Part shown: positions 34,344 to 42,689 of the stretch, in pieces
How the letters are laid out: every line of letters begins with the position of its first letter
How positions within the stretch are numbered: the first letter of the stretch is position 1
From: an uncultured Pelagibacteraceae bacterium
GTDB taxonomy: Bacteria; Pseudomonadota; Alphaproteobacteria; Pelagibacterales; Pelagibacteraceae
Direction: 5' to 3'
Assembly: GCA_902630065.1 (NCBI GenBank)
Contig: CACOTF010000001.1
Span: 1 to 64,000 of the forward strand
DNA: 64,000 nucleotides
Notes under the pieces: model-generated
What the model was told of the DNA's origin: nothing
Database searches by the model: none
Seen by the model: the letters and a program-made list of their open reading frames with translations, nothing else
Program-made: the position numbers and the translations under genes

Positions 34344-34358
34344 TGATAATGATTATCA
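34344..34358. promoter_or_regulatory. Perfect 7-1-7 Fur-type palindrome across the hemB start
   Basis: TGATAATGATTATCA is an exact copy of the 7-1-7 Fur operator consensus (TGATAATNATTATCA). It covers the ATG of hemB (34349-34351) and codons 2-4, and is in the 70-nt divergent space with an iron-dependent-oxygenase-like gene. Binding would block hemB initiation or elongation when iron is plentiful or, for other Fur-family proteins, other metals. Confidence 0.55.
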
Positions 34359-35335
34359 CAGGTAGCTATCCTAATTTAAGATTGAGAAGATCAAGAAAAT
34401 TCAGTTGGTCTAGAAGATTAGTTCAAGATAATGATCTATCTTACAATGATTTTATTTTACCTATCTTTCTTACTGAAGGTAAAGCAAAAAAAGTTCCAAT
34501 TAATTCAATGCCAAATGTTTTTAGGTACTCTATTGATAAATTAAAAAGTGTAGTTGATAAAGCACTAAAACTGGGAATACCAATGGTAGCTTTGTTCCCT
34601 TATACAAATCCAAGAAAAAGAGATGAATATGGAAATGAAGCATTAAATGAAAATAATTTAGTTTGCCAAGCAATAAAATTCATAAAAAAAAATTATAAGA
34701 ACGAAATTGGAATAATGTGTGATGTTGCATTAGATCCATATACATCACATGGTCATGATGGAATTATTAAAAAAAATGAAATTTTAAATGATGAAACATT
34801 AGAAATCTTAATTAAACAATCAATATTGCAGGCAAAAATGGGTTGCGATGTGATTGCACCATCAGATATGATGGATGGTAGAGTTTTAAAAATTCGTAAA
34901 GCTTTAGATAAAAATAATCTTAAAGATGTTCAAATTTTATCTTATGCAGTTAAGTATGCATCAAGTTTTTATGGCCCATTCAGAAATGCTGTTGGATCAA
35001 GAAGTCTCTTAAAAGGAAACAAAAAAACTTATCAAATGGATTTTAAAAATAATTATGAATCATTAAGAGAAGTTGCATTAGATATAAAAGAAGGAGCAGA
35101 CATGATTATAGTAAAACCAGGAATGCCTTATCTTGATATAATTAGAGAAGTTAAGAATAATTTTAAAATTCCAGTTATTGCATACCAAGTATCAGGAGAA
35201 TATAGTCTCATACAAAATGCAATTTCAAAGAATATATTAGATAAAAAATCGATATATGAAAGTCTAGTTTCCTTTAAAAGAGCTGGAGCAAGTGCAATTA
35301 TAACCTATTTTGCTGATCAAATAAAACTAGATTAA
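34349..35335 (+). CDS. hemB: Delta-aminolevulinic acid dehydratase (porphobilinogen synthase), Mg type
   Basis: Heme biosynthesis enzyme, 328 residues from the ATG at 34349; a TTG 6 nt upstream is less likely. The N-terminal LRLRRSRKFSWSRRLV is typical. The metal site reads CDVALDPYTSHGHDG, that is Asp-rich where zinc enzymes have Cys, so it is the Mg-dependent form. The two catalytic lysines lie in SYAVKYASSFYGPF and DMIIVKPGMPYLDI. The start codon lies inside a perfect Fur-type palindrome, and no Shine-Dalgarno sequence is visible. Its stop overlaps the convergent recO stop region by 9 nt. Confidence 0.97.
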   Translation: MIITGSYPNLRLRRSRKFSWSRRLVQDNDLSYNDFILPIFLTEGKAKKVPINSMPNVFRYSIDKLKSVVDKALKLGIPMVALFPYTNPRKRDEYGNEALNENNLVCQAIKFIKKNYKNEIGIMCDVALDPYTSHGHDGIIKKNEILNDETLEILIKQSILQAKMGCDVIAPSDMMDGRVLKIRKALDKNNLKDVQILSYAVKYASSFYGPFRNAVGSRSLLKGNKKTYQMDFKNNYESLREVALDIKEGADMIIVKPGMPYLDIIREVKNNFKIPVIAYQVSGEYSLIQNAISKNILDKKSIYESLVSFKRAGASAIITYFADQIKLD

Positions 35336-36007
35336 TTTTAAAGAATTTTGAAAATTAAATCTTGTTTTGGGGAAATTAAGATTGTTCGGTTTAACTATTG
35401 TTTTATCTAAAAAATCTCCTACAATTTTTAAAGCATCAAAAGTATCTTCAAAGCTTATATCTTCTTCATCTTTATTTACTAAAAAATTTGGTATGATTTT
35501 GTCTGAATTTTTTAATTTAAAATTAATTTTATTACCTTCAGAAACTTCTTCTACATAATCATTAAAGTCTATGTCATATCCAATTAATTTATAAAAGTTT
35601 AACTCCCAATTTACAAACTTTGAAAGCCACTCTTCATTTTTTAATATCTCAAAATAATTATCAATTAAGTAATAAATCTCTCTATTTTTTTCGTTCTCTA
35701 CTGTTAAAATTTTAATCAAATTCATTGTATAAATTATACAAAGAAGTTTTTGCTTATCTTCCAAAAAGTAAGGAGTTTTAAATTCATCAATTTCAACTTT
35801 TAAAGAACCAATTTTTGATTGAGACTTTGAATTATAATTGATATGCAATTTATTACCCTCAAATAGGTAGTTTTTTATTTTTTTTGAGGTTCCACCAAAA
35901 ATAATTCCTGAAATTTTTCCATGATTTTCAGTATAAAATTCAGATATTACAGAATTTTCATTATATTTATTTTTTGAAAGTAAGTAACCTTTATCTTGCC
36001 AATTCAT
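35327..36007 (-). CDS. recO: DNA repair protein RecO
   Basis: A 226-residue OB-fold recombination mediator: WQDKGYLLSKNKYNENSVISEFYTENHGKISG is the typical N-terminal OB domain, followed by a helical domain with LINWELNFYKLIGYDIDF-like sequence. There are no Cys zinc ligands in the C-terminal half. RecO loads RecA on SSB-coated gaps with RecR. It follows rnc through a 1-nt TAATG overlap; in most alphaproteobacteria era lies between them. Sequence divergence is high, as expected for RecO. Confidence 0.9.
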   Translation of the reverse strand: MNWQDKGYLLSKNKYNENSVISEFYTENHGKISGIIFGGTSKKIKNYLFEGNKLHINYNSKSQSKIGSLKVEIDEFKTPYFLEDKQKLLCIIYTMNLIKILTVENEKNREIYYLIDNYFEILKNEEWLSKFVNWELNFYKLIGYDIDFNDYVEEVSEGNKINFKLKNSDKIIPNFLVNKDEEDISFEDTFDALKIVGDFLDKTIVKPNNLNFPKTRFNFQNSLKLI

Positions 36008-36669
36008 TATATTTTAATAGTTTCTAAAAGCTTCATAGCTGCGGCTTGTTCTGCATTTTTTTTTGAACTACCATCAGCGATAACTGTTTTGCTTTCCTTA
36101 ATTTTTACACTAATTTTAAAATTTGGTTTATGTCTAGGTCCCGTATTAGAAATAAGTTTATATATTGGCAATGCTTTAAATTTCTTTAATGAATACTCTT
36201 GTAATCTTGTTTTGGAGTCGATTACAGTAATATCTGATAAATTTAAATAATTTTTCCAATAATTTAATATAAATTTTGACGAAACCTCAAAACCTTTATC
36301 TATATAAATTGCTCCTATCAAAGACTCACAACAATCAGATATAATTTTTTTTTCAATATTGACTTTTTTTTTCTTTTCTGTGTTTCCTGTTAAAATATAA
36401 TTATCCAATTCTAATTCCTTGCCAATTTCAAAACACTTATTTTTATTAACTAAATTTGCAAGTTTTTTGTCGATCATGCCTACTTTTTCATTTGGGTATA
36501 ACTCTAAAAGTTTCTTTGATATAACAAACCCTAAAACTCTATCGCCTAAAAATTCTAGTTTTTCATAATTATTTTTTGTATCAAAACTTTTGTGTGTTAA
36601 GGCTTGTATCAATAATTTATCATCTTTAAAGCTAATACCTATTTTCTTTTGTAGTTTGTTTAACTTCAT
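36007..36669 (-). CDS. rnc: Ribonuclease III
   Basis: Double-strand-specific RNase, 220 residues: catalytic motif NYEKLEFLGDRVLGFVISK, the acidic pair completed by DCCESLIGAIYIDKG, and a C-terminal dsRNA-binding domain (DSKTRLQEYSLKKFKALP...SSKKNAEQAAAMKLL). It processes rRNA precursors. It starts 4 nt after lepB and overlaps recO by 1 nt. Confidence 0.97.
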   Translation of the reverse strand: MKLNKLQKKIGISFKDDKLLIQALTHKSFDTKNNYEKLEFLGDRVLGFVISKKLLELYPNEKVGMIDKKLANLVNKNKCFEIGKELELDNYILTGNTEKKKKVNIEKKIISDCCESLIGAIYIDKGFEVSSKFILNYWKNYLNLSDITVIDSKTRLQEYSLKKFKALPIYKLISNTGPRHKPNFKISVKIKESKTVIADGSSKKNAEQAAAMKLLETIKI

Positions 36670-36673
36670 TTAT

Positions 36674-37402
36674 TTAAATTATTTTATTAAAAAATCTTTC
36701 AAATCGAACTATTTCATTCCATTTGAAAATGTTAAAGATACTTCCTTTCCTTGGATTAGATGAAAAAAATAAAATTTGTGCTTTTCCAACTAAATTATTT
36801 TGATTAACATAACCAACTTCAGAGAGAAATCTGCTGTCTTTAGAACAATCCCTATTGTCACCTAAGAAAAAAAAGTGATTTTCAGGAACAATGTATTTAT
36901 CTGAATTAGAAAAAGTTATATCAGTTCTATATGCAGCTAAATAACTTTTTCCATTTGGAAGTTTTTCTTCAAATATATTGACATCAATTTGGGATGATCC
37001 ACAATATAACTTATCATTTTTGCTTTTAATTGTTTTTAGTACTTGATTAGAATTTATATATAAATCACCATCAATAAATTGTATTGTATCACCTGGTAAA
37101 CCAATCAATCTTTTAATATAATCTGTACGATTATCAGCAGGTGTTTTAAAAACTATAACATCTCCTCTTTTAGGGTTTGTATTTAATATACGTCCTTTAA
37201 AAATAGGAGGACTAAAAGGAAATGAATGTTTGCTATATCCGTAAGAAAATTTTGTGACAAATAATCTGTCACCCACAAGCAAGTTAGTTTCCATTGATGA
37301 TGATGGTATATAAAATGGCTGGATGAATATTGATCTTATAAATACTGCAATTATTAATGCATAAAATAATGTTTTAGTATTATCAATTATAAAATTTTTC
37401 AT
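36674..37402 (-). CDS. lepB: Signal peptidase I
   Basis: Membrane-bound Ser/Lys protease, 242 residues, with a single N-terminal anchor (TLFYALIIAVFIRSIF). The catalytic Ser is in YIPSSSMETNLLVGD and the general-base Lys in RTDYIKRLIGLPGD; later FFLGDNRDCSKDSR is box E. It cleaves export signal peptides. It overlaps acpS by 4 nt and leads into rnc. Confidence 0.97.
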   Translation of the reverse strand: MKNFIIDNTKTLFYALIIAVFIRSIFIQPFYIPSSSMETNLLVGDRLFVTKFSYGYSKHSFPFSPPIFKGRILNTNPKRGDVIVFKTPADNRTDYIKRLIGLPGDTIQFIDGDLYINSNQVLKTIKSKNDKLYCGSSQIDVNIFEEKLPNGKSYLAAYRTDITFSNSDKYIVPENHFFFLGDNRDCSKDSRFLSEVGYVNQNNLVGKAQILFFSSNPRKGSIFNIFKWNEIVRFERFFNKII

Positions 37403-37785
37403 TTTTTTCTATTCAGAATAACAAATGCAATTGAGTGGTTTTTTTCATCTGAAAGTGAAAGATGTATATCGTAATTCTTTAATTTAAATTTTTTTTTTAG
37501 TATATCTTGTATTTTCTGTGAAATTTTAATCTTAGGTGATCCTTTCTTATTATTGTATATTTCAATATCATTAAAATTAATATTATCTCTAAAGCCTGTG
37601 CCTATTGATTTAACAAAAGCTTCTTTAGCAGCAAATCTTTTTGCAAAGTAATTCGTTTTGTTTCTGTATTTTTTTGATTGTTTAATTTCATTAAATGTAA
37701 AGAGTCTTTTTTTAAAACCTTTAATTTTTAGGGATTTTTCTATTCTTTTATTATCAATAATATCAACACCGTTACCAATTATCAT
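37399..37785 (-). CDS. acpS: Holo-[acyl-carrier-protein] synthase
   Basis: Phosphopantetheinyl transferase, 128 residues, trimeric. It starts IIGNGVDIIDNKRIEKSL (metal-binding Asp), and has FAKRFAAKEAFVKSIGTGF (the KEA motif). It activates acyl carrier protein for fatty-acid synthesis. It overlaps lepB by 4 nt and pdxJ by 1 nt. Confidence 0.97.
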   Translation of the reverse strand: MIIGNGVDIIDNKRIEKSLKIKGFKKRLFTFNEIKQSKKYRNKTNYFAKRFAAKEAFVKSIGTGFRDNINFNDIEIYNNKKGSPKIKISQKIQDILKKKFKLKNYDIHLSLSDEKNHSIAFVILNRKK

Positions 37786-38504
37786 TAGTTTAATATTTTT
37801 CTAAAATTAGTGATTACTTTTTTCATACCAAACATGATGGCCTCTCCGATTATAAAATGTCCAATATTAAATTCCTCTATAGATTTAATCTTTCTTAAAA
37901 TTTTAGTTGATTTATAATCTAGGCCATGACCTGCATGAACTTCCATTCCCAGTTTTTTTGCTAAAGTGGCACAATTTTTTATTTTTTTGAGCTCGACTAA
38001 ATAATTTTTGTTATTTTTAACTTTTAAAGCAAATTTTCCTGTATGAAGTTCCACACATTTAGCATTTAATTCTTTTGATGCAAAAACATCTTTAATATTT
38101 GGATTGATGAAAAGACTTGTTCTAATTTTTTTTGAATTTAATTTACTAATTACTTTTTTAATTATTTTTTTATTTTTTGTGATATTTAAACCTCCTTCAG
38201 TGGTTATTTCATTCCTTTTTTCAGGAACTATACAAACAAAATTAGGTTTATATTTTAATGCAATATTAAGCATTTCATTGTTAGCAGCCATTTCTAAATT
38301 TATTGGAACTCTTTTAATTTTTGAAAATATAGCTACATCTTCATCTCGAATATGCCTACGATCCTCTCTTAAATGAATAGTAATAGAATTTGCACCGAAA
38401 TTCATAACTTGTCTTGCATATGAAATAGGATCAGGATGCCCCTCTCCTCTGGCATTTCTTAATGTTGCAATATGGTCTACGTTAACACCTAGTCTAGATT
38501 TCAT
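37785..38504 (-). CDS. pdxJ: Pyridoxine 5'-phosphate synthase
   Basis: TIM-barrel enzyme of vitamin B6 synthesis, 239 residues: LGVNVDHIATLRNARGEGHPDP at the start, ITIHLREDRRHI, NLEMAANNEML, VELHTGKFA and EVHAGHGLDYKS. It condenses 1-deoxyxylulose 5-phosphate with an aminoacetone phosphate. It overlaps pyrE by 4 nt and acpS by 1 nt, in the pyrE-pdxJ-acpS-lepB-rnc order typical of alphaproteobacteria. Confidence 0.97.
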   Translation of the reverse strand: MKSRLGVNVDHIATLRNARGEGHPDPISYARQVMNFGANSITIHLREDRRHIRDEDVAIFSKIKRVPINLEMAANNEMLNIALKYKPNFVCIVPEKRNEITTEGGLNITKNKKIIKKVISKLNSKKIRTSLFINPNIKDVFASKELNAKCVELHTGKFALKVKNNKNYLVELKKIKNCATLAKKLGMEVHAGHGLDYKSTKILRKIKSIEEFNIGHFIIGEAIMFGMKKVITNFRKILN

Positions 38505-39091
38505 TTTAAATATCTACTTCCAGGTTTTGTAATTGGAATTTTTTTTAACTCAATTGGTAAATCATTTTTTTTATAAGTTGGTATTTCTAATTTAATTTGC
38601 GAAACAATATTTTTATCTTTAATTTTTAAACTTGGTTTACTAGATCTATTAATCAAACACGCATATCCAACTACTTTTGATTTGTATTTTTTTACAAGTC
38701 GAGTACATTCTAAACTTGACTTACCTGTAGTAATTACGTCTTCTACTATCAAAACTTTAGAATTTTTTTTAATTGAAAAACCTCTTCTTAAAATAAATTT
38801 CCCATTAACTCTCTCACAAAATATTGTCTCCTTATTCAATAAATTTCCAACAATATAACCTATTACAATACCGCCCATAGCTGGTGACAAAATTATATCA
38901 ATTTTTTTGAATTTTTTTTTTATTTTAGTGCTTAAAGATTTACAAAATTTTTCTGATTTTTTTGGATAACTTAATAATTTAGCACATTGAACATATTGAG
39001 GTGAATGTAAACCTGAAGATAAAACAAAATGTCCCTCTAAAAGTGCATTAGTTTTTTTTAAAACCGCTAAAGAATCTTTTAAAGAAAGCAT
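38501..39091 (-). CDS. pyrE: Orotate phosphoribosyltransferase
   Basis: Type I phosphoribosyltransferase, 196 residues: LEGHFVLSSGLHSPQYVQC near the N-terminus and the PRPP motif VLIVEDVITTGKSSLE. It adds PRPP to orotate in pyrimidine synthesis. The start overlaps the rsh 3' end by 44 nt if the ATG at 39091 is used. Later internal starts would remove conserved residues. Confidence 0.95.
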   Translation of the reverse strand: MLSLKDSLAVLKKTNALLEGHFVLSSGLHSPQYVQCAKLLSYPKKSEKFCKSLSTKIKKKFKKIDIILSPAMGGIVIGYIVGNLLNKETIFCERVNGKFILRRGFSIKKNSKVLIVEDVITTGKSSLECTRLVKKYKSKVVGYACLINRSSKPSLKIKDKNIVSQIKLEIPTYKKNDLPIELKKIPITKPGSRYLK

Positions 39092-40793
39092 ATTTTTTGT
39101 TTTTATGTCTAATTATTTTGAAGTTATATTCTTTCTGTTTTAGCTCACTAATAAGTTTTGTAAAGTTTTTCAAATCTTGAATAATTAGGTTGAATCTAAA
39201 ATTAATGGTTCTTTTAGTCTTTTCCACCATTTCTACACTTGAGATATTTACATTATTCGTTCCAATCATTGTTGTAACGTCACCTAATATTCCAGGTCTA
39301 TCAGGTAAAGACATCCAAAGGGTAGTGTTATATTTTTTTTCAGTAGGCTTGCTGTCTTCTTTGTATTGCCAGTATCTTCTTATAGCAGCTCTAGCTTTAC
39401 CAGTTTTAGCACTTGTTATCCAATGCAAAGAAGGTGAATCTTTTTTTGAAGTTAATATTTTAACTACATCTCCATTTCGCAATATTGATTGTAGAGGACT
39501 TTCCTTTCCATTTATTTCGCATCCAATTGCAGTATCACCTACTTTAGTGTGAACAGCATAAGCAAAATCAATTGGGCTTGCTTCTTTGGGTAATTTTATG
39601 ACAGACCCTTTTGGTGTAAAACAAAAAACATTTTCTTGAAACATTTGAAGTTTTGTATACTCAAAATAATGTTCAGGATTTTCATTTTTATCTATAATTT
39701 CTACCAAATCTGCTAGCCAGTCATATTCCTTCCAAGTTAAAGAATTAAACTTTTCTGACGATTTATATTTCCAATGAGATGCTATACCTCTTTGCGCAAA
39801 TTCATGCATTTGTTGTGTTCTTAGTTGTATTTCAATGGGTCTTTTATTGGGACCGATCACTGCTGTATGAAGAGATTTATAATTATTTATTTTTGGAGAT
39901 GAAATGTAATCTTTAAATCTACCAGGTATGCAATTCCATTTATTATGAATTACGCCTAAGGTTTTGTAACAATTTTCAATATTATCTAAAATTATTCTAA
40001 AACCAATTATGTCTGTAATTTGCTCTAGTGAAGTTCTTTTTTTTTGTATTTTTCTCCAAATAGAAAAAGGTGTTTTTTCTCTAGAATAAATTTTAAAATC
40101 AATATTATTTTCATTTAATAGATTTTCAAATTCACTAAGAACTGAATTATAATTAATCAAATTATTATCTTTTATTGTGTCTAATCTATCTTTGATCATT
40201 TTTCTTGCTTCAGGATTTAAAATATCGAAAGAAAGATCTTCAAGTTCATCTCTTATTCTATTCATTCCCATTCTATCAGCTAGAGGAGCATAAATTTCCA
40301 TAGTTTCTTTAGCAATTCTTTTTCTTTTTTCCTCTTTATCAATAGCCTTCAAAGTTCGCATATTATGCAAACGATCTGCAAGTTTCACAAGAAGGACTCT
40401 AATATCTTTAGAAGTTGCCAGGATGAGTTTTCTAAAATTTTCAGCTTTTGAATTAGAAATAGCTTGGTTTTCAAAAACTGAAATTTTTGTAACTCCATCA
40501 ACCAAATCAGCAACTTCTTTTCCAAATTGTTCTTCTATAGTTTTATAAGTTGCATAAGTATCTTCTATGGTATCGTGAAGTAAACCAGTTGCTATCGTTG
40601 CACTATCCAACTTAAGTTCGGTTAAAATATTTGCAACAGCAACAGGATGGATGACATAGGGATCTCCTGATTGTCGTTTTTGATCTTTATGAACTTTCAC
40701 TGCAAAATCATATGCTTTGCTTAGAGTTTCTGGGTTAAGAAACTTATTGTATGATTTAACCTTATCTATTAATTCGTCAGAATTTAACATCAA
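39048..40793 (-). CDS. RelA/SpoT-family (p)ppGpp synthetase/hydrolase, shortened
   Basis: RSH protein of 581 residues. The hydrolase HD domain is intact (YVIHPVAVANILTEL, GLLHDTIEDT), and so is the synthetase domain (DIIGFRIILDNIENC, RFKDYISSPKINNYKSLHT). The TGS domain follows (PKEASPIDFAYAVHTKVGD) and then AAIRRYWQYKEDSK. From there the sequence passes almost at once into the C-terminal ACT domain (SLPDRPGILGDVTTMI). The helical and zinc-finger/RIS regions, about 130-150 residues in usual 700-plus-residue RSH proteins, are missing. The reading frame is continuous. It probably both makes and degrades (p)ppGpp. The 3' end overlaps pyrE by 44 nt. Confidence 0.94.
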   Translation of the reverse strand: MMLNSDELIDKVKSYNKFLNPETLSKAYDFAVKVHKDQKRQSGDPYVIHPVAVANILTELKLDSATIATGLLHDTIEDTYATYKTIEEQFGKEVADLVDGVTKISVFENQAISNSKAENFRKLILATSKDIRVLLVKLADRLHNMRTLKAIDKEEKRKRIAKETMEIYAPLADRMGMNRIRDELEDLSFDILNPEARKMIKDRLDTIKDNNLINYNSVLSEFENLLNENNIDFKIYSREKTPFSIWRKIQKKRTSLEQITDIIGFRIILDNIENCYKTLGVIHNKWNCIPGRFKDYISSPKINNYKSLHTAVIGPNKRPIEIQLRTQQMHEFAQRGIASHWKYKSSEKFNSLTWKEYDWLADLVEIIDKNENPEHYFEYTKLQMFQENVFCFTPKGSVIKLPKEASPIDFAYAVHTKVGDTAIGCEINGKESPLQSILRNGDVVKILTSKKDSPSLHWITSAKTGKARAAIRRYWQYKEDSKPTEKKYNTTLWMSLPDRPGILGDVTTMIGTNNVNISSVEMVEKTKRTINFRFNLIIQDLKNFTKLISELKQKEYNFKIIRHKNKKYAFFKRFFSGFKKN

Positions 40794-40810
40794 TTTATTA
40801 TATCACTTAT

Positions 40811-41338
40811 TTAGATAACTTTAATACTTCTTAAATTATTTTTTTTTAAAGAAGACAAGAGTTTTACTATATTTTTTTTTAATTTTGGGTGAGACCAATT
40901 TTTGCATATTTCAAATAGTGGCATAAGTACAAAGTTTCTATTATGCATTCTTGGATGTGGGATCTCTAAATTGATAAATTTTTTATTTGATTTAGTAATC
41001 TTTCCATTAAAATCTAATATATCAATATCACAATTTCTTGGATGATTTTTAGGAGCAATTTTTCTGCCTAATTTTTTTTCTATAGACTTAATTATTTTAA
41101 ACAGCTCATATTGATTTAATTTCGTTTTTATCAGTAATACAGCATTAATAAATTTTGGAAAACTAGGATCTGGCCATGACTCAGTCTCATAATAACTAGA
41201 TGTTTTGATAATTTTAATATCATGAGTTTCCAATAAATATTTAGATTTTTCTAAAAAATGTATTCTATTTCCTAAATTAGAACCTATTGATAGATATACA
41301 TTTTTAACTTGAGCGTCTGAAATATCTAGCTTTTTCAC
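40811..41338 (-). CDS. folK: 2-amino-4-hydroxy-6-hydroxymethyldihydropteridine pyrophosphokinase
   Basis: HPPK, about 175 residues, folate pathway. Family blocks are [36 protein letters not shown] and the catalytic [16 protein letters not shown], with [16 protein letters not shown]. No ATG is in frame near the domain start; the best start is a GTG at 41338, which overlaps smpB by 35 nt. The frame stays open upstream to 41398, entirely inside smpB, with no conserved residues. The overlap suggests coupled expression with smpB. Confidence 0.9.
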   Translation of the reverse strand: MKKLDISDAQVKNVYLSIGSNLGNRIHFLEKSKYLLETHDIKIIKTSSYYETESWPDPSFPKFINAVLLIKTKLNQYELFKIIKSIEKKLGRKIAPKNHPRNCDIDILDFNGKITKSNKKFINLEIPHPRMHNRNFVLMPLFEICKNWSHPKLKKNIVKLLSSLKKNNLRSIKVI

Positions 41339-41774
41339 GGTTCCAATCTTTAGTTTTTTTGGTTTGTCGCTTATCGTATTGTTTTTTGCCCTTTGCAACA
41401 GCTATTTCAACTTTAGCTTTACCTTTTTTAAAATACATTTTAGTTGGAACTAAAGTTAGACCATCCTCGTTCATTTTACCAATTAGTTTGTCAATTTCCC
41501 TTTTGTTAAATAACAATTTTCTTTCTGAGTAAGGATTGTGATTTGAATAACTGGCTTGTTTATATATGGGTATATGTGAATTAATTAAAAAAATTTCTCC
41601 TTCTTTTTCTACTGCGTATGACTCTGCAATATTTATTTTTCCATCTCTTACAGATTTTATTTCAGAACCTTTTAGTACAATTCCAGCTTCTAAGATTTCC
41701 TTAAAGAAAAAATTAAAAGATGCTTTTCGATTTATTGTAATGATCTTGATGCCAGATGTAGATTTGTCACTCAT
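41304..41774 (-). CDS. smpB: SsrA-binding protein SmpB
   Basis: tmRNA partner for ribosome rescue, 156 residues: [27 protein letters not shown], the OB-fold core, [45 protein letters not shown] and the basic C-terminal tail. The start at the ATG 41774 overlaps the dapA stop (ATGAGTGA, 8 nt); a TTG codon lies just before it. Its 3' end overlaps folK. Confidence 0.97.
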   Translation of the reverse strand: MSDKSTSGIKIITINRKASFNFFFKEILEAGIVLKGSEIKSVRDGKINIAESYAVEKEGEIFLINSHIPIYKQASYSNHNPYSERKLLFNKREIDKLIGKMNEDGLTLVPTKMYFKKGKAKVEIAVAKGKKQYDKRQTKKTKDWNREKARYFRRSS

Positions 41775-42654
41775 CAATAAGTTTTGCTACTTTCAATGCT
41801 TTTTCGACTTCCTTTTTTGTATTTTCAGTTATTTTTACCAAAGGTAATCTTACAGTATCGTCGCATAGACCAAGTAATTTAGCAGCATACTTAACTGGTG
41901 AAGGATTGCTTTCTATAAATAAATTTTTATGCAACGGTTGCAACATATCATCAAGTTGTTGAGCTTTTTTTAAATCATCCTCATTTGAAGATTTTGATAA
42001 TTTTTGAAATTCAGAACATAATTTAGGAGCTACGTTTGCTGTAACACTAATTGTTCCAACGCCTCCTCGTTTATTAAATTCAAAAGCATTATCATCGTTT
42101 CCAGTAAGTTGAATAAAATCATTACCCATTTTTTCTTTTTGTTGATCAACACGATTTAGATCACCAGTTGCATCTTTAACTCCAACTATATTTTTTAGTT
42201 CATATAATCTAGCCATTGTTTCAACGCTCATATCGATTACTGAACGGCTTGGAATATTATAAATTATAATTGGAATTCCACAGTTATCATTGATTGATTT
42301 ATAATGTTGATATAATCCTTCTTGAGTGGGTTTATTATAATATGGTGTAACTACTAAAGCACCATCCGCACCAGCTTTTTCAGCGTGTTTAGTTAATGAT
42401 ACGGCTTCTTCTGTAGAATTAGATCCTGTGCCGGCTATTATGGGAAGTTTACCGGTAGCTTCTTTTATACACAATTCAATTGTTCTCTCATGTTCATCAT
42501 GTGATAATGTTGGTGACTCACCTGTTGTTCCAACTGGAACTAACCCATTTGTTCCATTTTCCAGATGATGATTTATTATTTTTATGTAACTTTCTTCGTC
42601 AAGCTTGTTGTCTTTAAACGGTGTAATTAATGCTACATTTGATCCTTTAAACAT
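41767..42654 (-). CDS. dapA: 4-hydroxy-tetrahydrodipicolinate synthase
   Basis: Class I aldolase, 295 residues, lysine and diaminopimelate pathway. [16 protein letters not shown] at the start, [17 protein letters not shown], the Tyr in [22 protein letters not shown] and the Schiff-base Lys in [12 protein letters not shown] are present. It is the first gene of a ten-gene - strand run to recO. It is divergent from the transglycosylase gene with only 35 nt between starts, so the two promoters must overlap or sit inside the genes. Confidence 0.97.
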   Translation of the reverse strand: MFKGSNVALITPFKDNKLDEESYIKIINHHLENGTNGLVPVGTTGESPTLSHDEHERTIELCIKEATGKLPIIAGTGSNSTEEAVSLTKHAEKAGADGALVVTPYYNKPTQEGLYQHYKSINDNCGIPIIIYNIPSRSVIDMSVETMARLYELKNIVGVKDATGDLNRVDQQKEKMGNDFIQLTGNDDNAFEFNKRGGVGTISVTANVAPKLCSEFQKLSKSSNEDDLKKAQQLDDMLQPLHKNLFIESNPSPVKYAAKLLGLCDDTVRLPLVKITENTKKEVEKALKVAKLIDE

Positions 42655-42689
42655 AATTATTTATAACATAAGTTGTTTGATTTAATAAA

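Noticed and set aside
39048-40793. Frameshift as the cause of the short RSH protein
   Set aside because: The reading frame continues without a break from TGS into a good ACT domain, so it is an in-frame deletion, not a sequencing fault.
41339-41398. Longer N-terminus of folK
   Set aside because: The extra residues lie wholly inside smpB, are Lys-rich and unlike any HPPK N-terminus.
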